DNA from: Unio delphinus
Lineage: Eukaryota > Mollusca > Bivalvia > Unionida > Unionidae
Reading direction: 5' to 3'
Length of the DNA: 64,000 nucleotides
Assembly: GCA_029339505.1 (NCBI GenBank)
Contig: JAQISU010000081.1
Span: 13,365,001 to 13,429,000, forward strand
The notes under the pieces were generated by a model. The model made no database searches. It was not told the origin of the DNA and saw only the letters and a program-made list of their open reading frames with translations. Shown here piece after piece: positions 33,215 through 45,038 of this stretch. How positions within the stretch are numbered: the stretch's first letter is position 1; each line of letters opens with the position of its first letter. The translations under genes and the position numbers were made by a program.

Positions 33215-34620
33215 TCATCTTGAAAGAATAAATCTTGCGCCATTTTGATATCTTTGTCTTCTTCTCTTTCTCTTTCCCTTTTTTTTTTCTTTCCTCCTGA
33301 TTCTGTCTCTGTCTCTATCTGATGTTTCAATTTCTCTGGTTAGGTTTACTATTAATTCTCCTTGTGTTGCGACTTGTGTGTTTCTTTTGGTCTCCTCTCT
33401 GTTGATCATTCACTTTAGTAATGGCTGTTGGGTTTGCTCTTTGTAATTGCTCCAGTTGTTGTGTTTGCTGTTGTTGTAATTCTACTTCCTTTTGTTCATT
33501 CTGTTGCTGTTGCAGTTTACTTGGATTTGTAATTACGGCTGTTTTATCCTGACATTGGTCTATTCGATTTAATTCCCTGTTGTTTTGATTAATACTTGTT
33601 GGGGGTTGGGGGCTTGGTTAGTTTATTTGCTTCTTTTAGTGGTTCAGTTGGCTGTTGTTTCTGTTGTTGCAGCTGCTTTTCATGGTTTTGTTGTTGTTGT
33701 TGCTGTTTCCATTGTATTCTTCCTTTGCTGTATCCTACTTGTACTTCATTGTTTGAAGGGCATTTGAAAGGCGTGTGTCCTATATCTCCACACCGATTGC
33801 ATTTTCTGTCATATATACAGCCCTTGTACCAGGTTCTGGCCAAAAATCCATACATGAAATATGACCTCTTGATTTCTTTTAATTTGGACTTCTCTATTTC
33901 TAAAATTCTTATTCCATCAAGGATTGTTGTTGTCGGGATGGTTTCCATTCTTGACGATAAGACCTTCACTTTGAATTTTTTCTCAAAATGCTCAGCCACT
34001 GCTTCTAAAGTAATTTCGAGTGGAATGTCTGATATACATATCTCTCTTGTTCTTTTCTTGATTATTTTTTTACTGTGATTTTCCCTTTGGTAATTTCCAT
34101 TTCTTATTTCTGGTTGGATCGGTTGCTTCCTTTTTGGTCATATGACATATCCTTTGTAACCTACTGGATTAATTGAGTATAATTTCTTGGTGTACTCAGG
34201 ATTCATCATTACCTTCAATGCTGCTGTTCCCGGGAAATCCTTCTCTTGCTATTTGCATCATATCTATTTCTTGCACGCCTTGTTTGTACTTGCATTCCAA
34301 GAAACTCCGCTCATCCTTTACATTGCATTTCACCATGATATTTTTTCTCGATGTTCCATAATTCCATTATACTGGCCTTCATACAAGCTACCATTTTCTT
34401 CTTTTTTTGACCTGAGATGAGTTCACTTGTATATTTCTTTTGTTCCTTGCGTTTGTAGTAAGTCTTTTTGGTTTATGATCTATGATCCTTTACTTCATTG
34501 TTGTATCTGGTATATCCATTGACAAATTAACCTTTGCATTACACTCCAGTTGACTTTAATTCTTGCCGTCTGTTTCATACGCGCCATTGTGATTTATTAA
34601 CGCTTAGTTTACTTTTCAAC
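33215..34620 (-). mobile_element. LINE ORF1 (gag-like) relic with zinc knuckle
   Basis: The minus-strand frame 33589-33999 has a CCHC knuckle, CNRCGDIGHTPFKC (C-x2-C-x4-H-x4-C), after a basic helical part and before a Gln-rich stretch. Upstream frames to about 34620 (MNPEYTKKLYSINPVGYKG; KRTREICISDIPLEITLEAV) and a downstream frame to 33215 continue it with several stops. This is the nucleic-acid chaperone protein of a non-LTR retrotransposon. The Gln-rich part comes from CTG/TTG-rich repeats on the plus strand. Confidence 0.7.
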
Positions 34621-36702
34621 AACAAGTATTAGAATAGTGGTGGATTTCTAACCACATCAGTCCTTTCTCGAATGCATATATAGCTTCTGAAACAGCATGG
34701 GTTGTTTCCGATGAATTTTCCTGGTTACTGTCATTGGGCTAGTAGATCCGGTTGATCAGAATGTAAATTTTCTTTTTTTGTTTGGTGCCTAAGAAGAACT
34801 GGACAGTGTCATCATCAGTCTTAAATTCGACAGTGATGAGTTCATCATCAACTTTTAATCAGTGCTGTTATATCATCAAATTAATTAAAATGTCCCCTGA
34901 AACAACTTGAGTTTCTTTTACATCCACATCCTTTATTCATTTAAAATCATAATCATGTTTATAAAATAAGCTTTCATTAACCTGATTATCTTCATTGCAA
35001 AATTAAATGTCTTAATTCACTTGTAAATACTGACAAGATTAAACTCACTTTTAAATCTGATTTCACTGGAATATAACACTTAATTGTTTGAATAGACCTT
35101 GAACTGCAGGTACATTATGCAATTAACCTCAATCTCTTCTGTGCTGCATTGTCTAGACAGATTTGAGAAAACAATGGCATGTTCAAAGTACATATCCCTG
35201 CTAAACCCATTCTGTGATTTTGTTATGTCAGTAAACAGTGATGTACAATAGGCTGTATAATTATTTGTATTTATAGTTATCATGTCATGATCAGCTGGAA
35301 TGACTCTGGGACTAAGGGAAAACAGTTTGGTGTTTTTTAGCCAAATACAATAGTTGATATGGGCCATGTACAATTATGACTAATTGGAGACATGTATTAT
35401 TTTAGGTGTTCAATAGCCAGTTAGGAATACAAATTTCTTAAATGGCCTGAATACAACAGTGGTTCATTAGAGTTCAGTTGTGACTGTAAAAAAAATACAT
35501 TCTGTCCAATAAAGTACATTAGTTTTGATGTAATGGTTTTCAGCTGATAGATGCAGAAAGTTTTTTTCAATATTTTGTAAAATCATAATTTTTATAAATT
35601 TTATTTTGGGGTTCTTAGTGCAACCACATTTTATCTGGAATCATGTTATAGTGAAGTGTGTTATAATGGGGGATAAATTTACTTTAAATAGTTTTCATGA
35701 TGATTTGCCTTATAGTCTATCACTGGAAACAAGAACACAAAAAGTTGCAAGATAATGAAATCTCAACTTCTATTTTCCTTAATTAATGTGCATTTTCCAC
35801 AGATACCATGCATTTTGTAAGTATGCAAAAGTTAATTCAAACCTCTTATATATCATTTGTTTGAAGTGCTATCAGTCTAAAGCAACCATGACTCCAGGGG
35901 TTGTTTAACTAACTATGAGATGAAATTTAATTTAATTAATACATATTTCTATTCAACTTTATTTTATAAATGCACAAAGATGGCAAATGCTTTTTTAAAT
36001 CAATAAATGTTTATTGAGGGCACCTTAAAAAATACAGTGACTTTGAATTTGTATGGTGGATGAAAATGCTCCAGCCGGATAAAAATAGTGTGGTCCCTTC
36101 TATCCCTCCCATACAGTCATTTTTATTGCTCTTTATGGGTCATCACATTCATTCTTCTCTATATTGATATAATACCTACTAAAGCCATGCTCATTTTCTA
36201 AAAGAGCATTTATTTTTTATAATTATGTAGTGTCTGAAAAAACAGTGCCCACAACAGATTTTTCAGACACAGGCCCAGGGCAGGTGTTCTTTTAAAAAAC
36301 ATCTTGCTGACTCCAATTCCACTTGTACCAATTTCATATATTTTACTGGTTTTTTTTATTACCCCCTATTTATTTTTTTTACACAGCATTGATATTACTA
36401 TGCTTTTAATTAAAAACCAAAACAAATGAAGTTTAAAAGTGTTTTAAATTTACCCTTATATTCATAATATTGTTTATAAGTCAAGTCCAACTGCAAATGG
36501 CACACTCAGATCAGCAGTTGCACAATATGTTGGCAGATCTGGGTCTGTGCAGTTATGAGTAATTCATAGAACAAACAACATAGACCCTGATCTGCAAGTG
36601 CAATATGTGATGGCAGTTGAAGTTCTTCATTGTTTGCGATTTGATTTTATGACCTTGTTTTCTGCGATTTTGATACCAAGGTAGTTTTCTTTAGGTCATG
36701 AT
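34621..36702. other. No gene recognised; imperfect palindrome near 36490-36620
   Basis: AT-rich DNA. Around 36490-36620, CAGATCTGGGTCTGTG and the inverted CATAGACCCTGATCTGC frame a short spacer, and CAACTGC/GCAGTTG lie outside them. It may be a small decayed inverted-repeat element. Confidence 0.4.
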
Positions 36703-36859
36703 CAGCGCCGGATTAAGCACCGTGGAGGCCCATAGGCAGTCAAACTTTTGGGGCCCCAGACCCACGGTCACGGTCTCATGTGGGCCCCTGATGGGGACCA
36801 TAAAAGTCGCGGGGCCCATAGGCAGTTGCCTACTCTGCCTAATGGGTAATCCGGGACTG
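36703..36859. mobile_element. hAT-type MITE, 157 bp, with perfect 8-bp target duplication
   Basis: Terminal inverted repeats CAGCGCCGGATTA (36703-36715) and TAATCCGGGACTG (36847-36859) match at 11 of 13 bases. They are flanked by the identical 8-base GTCATGAT at 36695-36702 and 36860-36867. The interior is GC-rich (GGGGCCC, GCCCATAGGCAGT twice), unlike the flanks. No coding capacity. Confidence 0.85.
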
Positions 36860-36867
36860 GTCATGAT

Positions 36868-37609
36868 AACAGCCTTAACATTCTGATGCAGAGGAATACA
36901 CAGCTAACATATCTTACATATATCGATAGATAGTACTTTTGTTTCTATTTTACTTCCAAATGAGATTTGACTGAAATTGATCATTGGCTGTTTGCCCTTT
37001 TAGGTGTAAATGATTTTTATTTATTCCTTGAAATAGATGACAAATTCCCAGTCAACAAAGGGTTCCACTTGCCCTGCTAAGAAATTCCAGGTCAGAGCAC
37101 TGAAACAAGTTCTTAACTTGCCACAGTGTAATTCTGATTCATCTAAAGAATGGCTACTCATTGACAATATATTTCATCCCTATTTTCTGCCTAATTTCAG
37201 GCAGATATTTGTATTCCTCCCAGTTCAATGCTTTTAAGCTATATATAAATTGTAATCAATTATGACAGTCATTCATTCAGCAGTGTCCATTGACTCCATA
37301 AATGTAGTTTTAATCATGTTCTTCTTGTAATCTGAAGTTTTTGTTTATACTTATTAACGAGAGCATAATCATTTTCAGTAACATTGCAGGTTTCAATCCT
37401 GACTAAAGCCGCAAGGTGGATGATTGGATAAAAAATATATATATAAAAAAGGGGTGAAGATATTTGCATTTTTATTTTCTGTATCTATTTTGCTTAAAAA
37501 AAATCAATATTTTCCACAATAATTAATGGATCTGACAATTGCAAAAGAGATGCAATGTTCCCTTATTAATGCTGATCTTTTGATCTAACACGGCATACTA
37601 TTAATTGAA
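36868..37609. other. No gene recognised
   Basis: AT-rich DNA; the frame at 37037-37237 has no known motif. Confidence 0.45.
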
Positions 37610-37756
37610 GTGTGAAGTCATCTTATTTCTAATTTCATGGTGTTTTGTTTTTTGTATTCATATCATTATATATGATGTAAAGCGCTTGGAGCTTCTAAAG
37701 ATTAGGCGCTATACAAAGTCCTCATTATTAGTTTTATTATTATTATTATACAGATG
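37610..37756 (+). mobile_element. 3' end of an L2/CR1-like LINE
   Basis: The sequence GTAAAGCGCTTGGAGCTTCT, then AAAGATTAGGCGCTATACAA, then (TTA)n is a typical LINE 3' end of this group. The same motif lies in reverse at 39495-39560. Only the tail is present. Confidence 0.6.
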
Positions 37757-38020
37757 TATGTTCCAACAAGTTTTGTCATAAAAGTGACTGGAATTGTGAG
37801 GCTACCTTATACTGAAGGATGGTCAAACAAGGCTATGTCAAAATAATGATTGGAGTTTTGACACCATCTTATACTGAGGGATGGACTTACAAACTGTCTT
37901 AATATGATTGAAGTCGAGAGCCCACCTTATATAGAGGGATGGCCCAGCAAGGCTGTGTCATAATAGTGACTGGAATTGTGAGGCTTCCTTATATTGAGGA
38001 TGGTCCAACAAGGCTGTTTA
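37757..38020. repeat. Minisatellite, about 58-62 bp x 4
   Basis: Four degenerate units built on GTGACTGGAATTGTGAGGCT plus ACCTTATACTGAGGGATGG and CCAACAAGGCTGTGTCATAA. Confidence 0.8.
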
Positions 38021-38389
38021 AGTAATTAATAAAATTGATTCAGTTAAATTTGATCTGCACCCATGTTCTCTTGATAAGAGAGGATGTGGGATGCTGAGGG
38101 GAAGTAAATGTATATTGTGCACGCCCACTATATTACCATTATATTCTATTTTCAGTCATTTGTGTTATCAAGATTTCAGTGAGTGATTGATACTGAAAAT
38201 GTTTCAGGAACATTATATATTTAAAAATAGATAGGCGCATATGTAAACAGACAAAAATTCAGCATTTGAACTTAAGGTGTTTTGCTTTACTAGTCAGACC
38301 TGGAGAGATTATGGGATGATCTTCTGTCTGCATCAGTCCATTTCTTATTAGAATTTTATTATTGCTACTTCTCCTAATTACATTGAGGA

Positions 38390-39110
38390 TTGCCATGAAA
38401 TTTTACACATTCATCCATTAGTCCTAAATGAAAATGGTGATCAGAAATCCAACATGTTTTGTTGTTGCAGCTCTTCCTGAGTGGATGTTCATGTCAGAAT
38501 GTGTTTTCACTAAAAAAATACTTCTTGTAATGTCTTGTTGGTCATAAATGAAAATGGTGCCAATCTGATGTCCATTATGACTGTTAGAGTGGACATCTTG
38601 AAACTCGTTATTGATATATCGCCTGACTGAAAATGAATATTGCCACATTGGATTTTATTAGAAGACTTTTTATGATGTCTATAGTTCTTGAACAAATATG
38701 CAAAACCAATATGGCTATGACAATATCCATTTTGAATTTTTGTTTTATCATTACTCCTGACTGGATTGTTGTATCAATTTTTTTTTATAATATTAAACAA
38801 CTTATAAAGACTAATTGGTCCCAAATTGATAATGATGCTGCTATGGCCACAGTGGCCATCATGGAAATCTTACATACAAGTAGACCGTTTGAATGAATGG
38901 TCATATCAGCATGGCGTTTTCACTGAAGCGCTTCTTTTGGAAATGATGACAATCTGATATCCAATATGGCCACCATGGTGGTGTTCTTAAAATCGTGTTA
39001 TCACTACTTAAAAGTGGAATGTCATATCAACATGGTATTTTCACCAGAAGATTTCTTAGGATGTTTTAATGATCCGAAATGAAAATGGTGCCAGTAGGAT
39101 CTCATTCCCC
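38390..39110. repeat. Degenerate tandem repeat, units about 130-160 bp
   Basis: Phrases such as AAATGAAAATGGTG (38426, 38546, 39076), TCATATCARCATGG with TTTTCAC (38480, 38900, 39020) and TCTGATRTCCAATATGGCC return at intervals, giving four to five worn units. A related phrase recurs at 39985-40020. Confidence 0.65.
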
Positions 39111-39494
39111 TTGAGGGCCCCTTATTAATGGATAAGAAGCAACAGAAAACATGTATTATCAAATTTTACTGAAGAAAATAAAACACAAGTCATTAAATAT
39201 TTTTGTAAGTCAGATTTTTCTATTTTCAGTTATGAAGAATGCTTAAAGTAGTACTTATGAAAGATGGTCTGACCCAGTAGGTGTGAAAGTGGTAAGTTAA
39301 CCTATCTAGGCTAATTTTGACTGACGTTTACTAGATTTCTCTTCCTTCTTACTTAGAAATTATGGTAAATAATTAGGTGGTATTAAAAACCTCCTACATC
39401 CTTCAGTCTTTTTTTGTTCTGTTTATCATCTGATTTTTCTTCTACTGGTCATAGACAAAAATAGCTTATGTGGTTGCATGTTGTTGATTGTCCT

Positions 39495-40017
39495 CTGAGA
39501 ACTTTGTATATCACCTAATCTTTAGAAGCTCTAAGCACTTTGCAACATATATAATGATATGACTACAACAACAAATAAACAATTAGAAAACGTATAACAT
39601 GCTGAAATATTTAAGGTACAAAACATTATTAGATCTTTAAGTTTGTTCTAGCAGTCGAAAAAGGTGAATTTTAAGAGCACTTTTGAAAGGGATCACTGTG
39701 TCTTTGTGTCTAAATTTAATGGGTAATTCTTTCCACATTGCTGGGCCTTGAACGTTGTCAGTCTTGAAAGTAATAATGAAGACAAGTTTTTCAGTGGCAT
39801 CAAATGAAAGATATTTGTGAATGGAGCTGATGTGTGCAATGTGAGAGTACCATCCAGAGTAACACTTAGGTTTTGTGCTGTCTGTGTGAATTTAATGTTG
39901 GTATTGCTGATATTTATTGTTCGAGGTAAAGGATGTGAATGAGAAAGTCTTTGTGTTGTGATCAGAATGGCCTCAGTTTTATCATCAAAATGGTGCTGAT
40001 CTGACCTCAAATATGAC
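39495..40017 (-). mobile_element. L2/CR1-like LINE fragment with RT remnant
   Basis: The minus-strand frame 39693-40010 reads DDKTEAILITTQRLSHSHPL, then QTAQNLSVTLDGTLTL, a conserved part of L2/CR1 reverse transcriptases downstream of the catalytic motif. The 3' end at 39495-39560 matches the LINE tail at 37675-37720 (AGCTTCTAAAGATTAGG in both). 5' truncated. Confidence 0.75.
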
Positions 40018-41642
40018 TGCCACAGTGAACAAGGATAAGGGTCAATGGCACAAACAAAAATAAATGCTTACATGGCATAATTGCAGGCAGGAGTCTCACT
40101 CAACCATTGGCGGCAGTGCTGTGATGATGTCAGAATGTTACATCATGAAGATTCACACAATTCAGAGACAAGTCAGGAAATTCAAAGCAAGTCAAAACTC
40201 AGGGAAAAGATATGAACCAACAAATAATAAATGTACATACTGGTGGACAGATATTGGAAATGGAGATTATCAAAATACTATTATAGTCTCCTCAGGCATT
40301 TTAATACTCTTGATCGAAAAGGATAATATTTTTTGATTACTTTCAGAAAATATTTCATTCACAGAAAGTATAAGATTCTAAGAAACAAAGCTCGTCACAA
40401 AATGAAGGAAATAAAGAGATGAAATTATCCTTCTTTTGATAATTTTTGCTGCCAAACTGAAAGGTATTTGATAGCTTTTTTTTATGGATATGTATGGTCT
40501 TTTATGAATGGAAAGAAATATTTCAATCTTTGGACAATATTATAAAGCACTTTTCATCAGAGCTTTTGTCTCAGTATACATTATTAAAAAAGCAATATTT
40601 GTTTGATATTTTGAAGAGCAGCTGCAAGCTGGTCCACCACACATAAATTTATGAGCATGGAGAGTCTGTTGTAAAAATTGGTTTTTAGTGACTTTTAAAA
40701 AAATTAGCTCTTAATCATAAACCAACAGCTACAGTGCAGAGTTGGAGTGTCATTAAAAATAGATAATAATAATTTGTGTGCTTCTGTGCCTAGCATTCCA
40801 CCTGTGTTAATATTTGATGCATACAGTATGCAGAATTTTTATGGGCATTTCTCCAGATTTTTTTTTCTAGCATCGAGCAGTACTTGGATATTATTATGTA
40901 ATGAAACTGATGCATGTGATATAGATTCAGTTCCATTGGTGGAGTCTCATCTATACTGGAGCTACATATTTTAAATGTAATAGAACTGTAGAAGCATTGG
41001 CAGCTTACATTTAAGAAAAGCAGTACATATCTGCTGATCAAGCAAACCCATGCAGTATCTCCTGTAAAATGTGCCACAGACAGTTCAGAGCACATTGATT
41101 GGCCTCTCACTTACAGACTAGTCATTCACGTCATGGTCTTCTCTGAACTCTAAGGACAAACAACAAACAACTTTTCCTTGTAGGGAAGGAAAAAATATTA
41201 ATTATGTGGTAAAGAAAGCGTGCAGCTGTATTTCATTTTTTGGACATCAGTTAGTAAGAACAGTTCGATATACCAGTTTAAGGGGGATAACTCTGTTTGG
41301 TTTAAAGAATTGTTTAAACTTTTTTTTTTTCATTGATATAATTACATCTTCAGACATACATATTTAATGCCATTGCTTGTCACAGAAAAGCATGACTTTG
41401 AACTTCCAAATGCAGCAACATTTCCTATGGCTTCAAGCCATCCCTATAGTTATATAAATTTCTGTATTTTTATTCTTTCAATGAGTATTGTTATCACACT
41501 AAATTCACCATAGTTTGTTTTTTCCTGCATGCTCCTTGTATTTTGTCCCTATGCTTTAGAACCCAAATGCTGCCTCCCCCCTCCCAACACTGACCTTAGA
41601 ATTGTGGAATGTTTTGGGATAGAAAGCAATCTTTGTGTAGAC
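40018..41642. other. No gene recognised
   Basis: AT-rich host-like DNA. Frames at 40064, 40747 and 40790 have no recognisable motif. Confidence 0.5.
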
Positions 41643-41650
41643 ATGTTGCC

Positions 41651-41815
41651 CAACGTTCCCTCTAAGTGAATGGTAGATGTATGCGTAATGCTCGCTGCAT
41701 TGTGCGAGCATTACATAGATGTGCAACTTTAATGTTGGATTGACAATTCAGCTGTGCAGGAATGTCTGAGCAGCTGCACACACACACACATGCGTGCAGC
41801 TTAGAGGGAACATTG
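41651..41815. mobile_element. hAT MITE related to the 47.3-kb transposon, 165 bp
   Basis: Ends CAACGTTCCCTCTAA (41651-41665) and TTAGAGGGAACATTG (41801-41815) match the terminal repeats of the hAT at 47319-49793 (14 of 15 and 15 of 15). The right subterminal GTGCAGC also matches. Perfect 8-base target duplication ATGTTGCC lies at 41643-41650 and 41816-41823. It was probably moved by that transposase family. Confidence 0.9.
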
Positions 41816-41823
41816 ATGTTGCC

Positions 41824-43777
41824 CCCAGAATGCATCTTTGACCAACTTAGGAGTGATTTGTTTCCAGTGCTGCTACAGACATATCTTTCTAAACATTATC
41901 TGCTTTTCAGGCTGAAAAGATCTTACAGATTATTTAGAGATTATGTATGCTTTCAGAAATTTATTACCAGGAACTGGACATGTGTTTATTAGCAAAGTGT
42001 ATCCAATTGAATACTGAAAATCTGGTGGATATATTCTCATGGTACTAATTCAACTGTTATAGTAAACCCATAGAAACAGTATGATATTGAAAGTTAGATC
42101 CATTTTAATTTTCAAACATGTGATACCTATTCCATATTTAAAAATACTGGATCTTCATTCAGCATTGAGTGTTTGTAAGTCAAGTCTGTTAAAAGACTGA
42201 CTTCTGGTTTGGTTACACAAGTGAGTTGACTTGAGTGAGAAATGTTCTCTGTCATTTTACCAATATAGTTTCATTTGACTCTTTTATTTATGTTATTTTA
42301 GACTGTAAGAAAATTCTTTATGTTATAAAAAAAAAACATAGAAAGAATATTTCAGAAACTTTACTTGAATCTTGTGTTTCAAGCATAGAGGTTTATCTTG
42401 GTACTTTTTGAACTGTTTATATGGGTACTGCATGAATTATTTGTATCCACCATAGATTGTCTACTAGACCCATCCAGTACATTATAGCAAAGGCAAACAC
42501 TTGAACAATTTTTTTTCTCCAAATATTGAACCATCATTCTTAACCCATATTATTTTCATAACCATATACAGATGTATTGTCCTGAACAAATTATCTCCCT
42601 GAGTTTCTTTAGCTACTTTGCTTTGTTAATTTTCTATGCAAAGCAAGTGATTAAAATTTAATCTGAAAAAATCAGACAATTTATTTGTCCCAATTTCTGT
42701 ATGAAGAACAACATAATGATGGAAAATATTTCATTTAACTCTTCAGTTTTTTTGTTTATTCAATTCTTTGGATACTTAATATAGAAATGTGTAAAGTATG
42801 TTAATATCTTTATTTCATGTTTATATGTAGCACATTCTTTTGCATACATGGCTACAGATTCTTTATATACTATATGTGTCATTTCCATTTTGTACTCAAT
42901 GTCAAAGTCAGTCTGATAGTATCTTTTGCAGATGTGATAAATTGAATATTAAATATTTAAAGTAAGTTTTGACAAATAGGGAATAGATATTTATATTTTA
43001 ACTTAAAAACTTACTTTGCAATCATAATATTTTTATATATCAGAGATATGCAACTTACTGGCCTTAGTTAGCCTTGGACAGTTTGCCAGATGGCCAGCTC
43101 TAAATAATGACTTCCCTTAGATTGATGTGATGCATGTTGCCAATTTTATGGTGAGCAGATTGGCTGCTAAAAATACAACTTGTGAGATTTCTTTGACAGG
43201 TGTATATTTGGAAATAAATGGCACTTGTCAATTGCTGTGTATATTTAATTTGTGTATGTCAGGTTTTTTTTCTTCTCATTATATGTTATGTTTAATTGTC
43301 TTTAAGATTTGTCCAAAATCAAGTTCATGTTGTTCCTGACTAGAGACACTATTTTAAATTTGTAAACAAATATAACATAGTTAATATTTCCCTAGGAGAG
43401 TGGGTTGAATATTCAGATTATTATCAATAAAGGCACACCTATTTTTTTGTGGGGTGGGGGATCTGGGTCTTGGATTCTGGAATACCCCTCCCCTAAAAAT
43501 GCCAAACCTACCTGAGGTTTACCAAACTTTTCATTATGATTTAAATAACAGATTTTATCTTGCAAAACAACCCAGTGTTCTTTAACAGAAAATTCCTTTT
43601 AATAGACATAGTATTTCCAGAATGTGCTAATTGTGACATAGAGGTGTTTATAATCTTGTCAGGTTGAGAAATTATTCATTGTTGCAATAACCAATAACAT
43701 CTGAAGCAGAAACTATTTTCCCTGGAATGATCCCCCTTGGCTAATCTGCAGAACAGCAAAAGGCTATAACATGCATT
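41824..43777. other. No gene recognised
   Basis: AT-rich DNA with short frames only. Confidence 0.5.
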
Positions 43778-43788
43778 AAGTCAGTGCA

Positions 43789-44113
43789 TGTGTGTGATTA
43801 GGATTTTTTAAAAAACTTAGCTTTCACAATTTTTCAGTTATATCGCTACGATGTCTGCAGTGAGGCAGTTTATAGTGATGTTTAGCACTGGGGCATCATG
43901 TCGCAGACATATAGCATGATGTCCCATCCAGTCACATTATCCTGACACCAGGCCACCCAGTCTTAACACTAATCTCTTAATGCTGAGCGCCAAGCGAGGC
44001 AGCTATTAGTGCCATTTTGGTAAGTCTTTGGTATGACTCGGCTGGGATCAAACCCACGACCTCCCACTTACGCGGCAGACGCTCTAACCACTAGACCACC
44101 GGAGCAGTCCATG
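43789..44113 (-). repeat. tRNA-SINE family A, copy 2
   Basis: Minus-strand copy with a well-kept tRNA head (GCTCCGGTGGTCTAGTGGTT near 44085-44104; B box near 44048) and the family tail. Flanked by the 11-base duplication AAGTCAGTGCA (43778-43788 and 44114-44124). Confidence 0.88.
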
Positions 44114-44124
44114 AAGTCAGTGCA

Positions 44125-44865
44125 ACTGATTATCAGTTAATCCTTACTACTGTAATTATCTTGTGAAACAAATTACTGTTTTGAAGGCTGGTCTGAGGTG
44201 ACATTATAGAAGTCAATGTTCTAATCATAATTGAGTGTGTATGTAAGCACATGTGATTGTTTGGCAGATAGATTAAGCTTTATCTTGTTATCATGGTGTT
44301 TAAATTAAATTAAATTTATTTAAATTAAATTAATTTAAATTAAATTAAATTTATGCTGATTTGAATGACATGTAAACCATTAAATTAATCAAAGCTTTTT
44401 CAAAGTTTGAATTGGACAGTTTTGTTAAATCAATAGATCACCTGAGAAAAGCTTGAGGAGTGGAAAATGTTCCAATCACCATGGAGATGATTTTGTTAGC
44501 AGGTTGGGCATGGCAAAAAAGTCAGTAATATCAGAATCAGGTACATTTATAGTTTTGCTTATACCTTTGTGTGACATGTTGCTGTCTAAATCCACTCACC
44601 ATTCCCAGATTTGCAATCACTGAATCTGACAATCATTGCTGAGTAGCTTCTTTAATAATATTACGAACTGCAGCCTGCAGCCAGATGGTAATGTAACTGG
44701 ACCTTTGGTGGTGCTTGAGTCACTAATCATTGCAGACATGTCTCAAAGCGATGGAACCGCCTGTGATCTGAGTTGTTTTATCCTATTCACAGCAGCACTT
44801 TTGATGCTTTCAACATCTTGCATTGAAGCTTATTTAGCACTCAGTTCAGTGTGCAAGTTCAGAGC
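44125..44865. repeat. Spacer with (TTAAA)n run; no gene
   Basis: A self-complementary (TTAAA)n-like tract lies at 44300-44352. A frame at 44636-44890 has no recognisable domain. Confidence 0.4.
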
Positions 44866-45038
44866 ACAGAGCTCTGCTTTGGTGGCTTAATGGTGAGATT
44901 GCCTACCTTGGATGCATGAGGCCACTGGTTTGAACCCTGGCCGAGTCATACCAAAGACTCATAAAAATGGTCCTACAGCTGCCTCGCTAGGTGCAAAGCA
45001 TTAAGAGGTTAGTGTTAGAACTGGTCGGCCTGGTGTCA
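44866..45038 (+). repeat. tRNA-SINE family A, copy 3, left part (interrupted)
   Basis: tRNA head and body of the family, with B box GGTTTGAACCCTGG near 44929-44942, up to GGCCTGGTGTCA. The LINE at 45039-46847 interrupts it; the remainder is at 46858-47005. Confidence 0.85.

Noticed and set aside
33585..34078. Cys/Phe-rich plus-strand frame of 160 codons
   Set aside because: It is the antisense of the LINE ORF1 with its CCHC knuckle and Gln-rich stretch on the minus strand.
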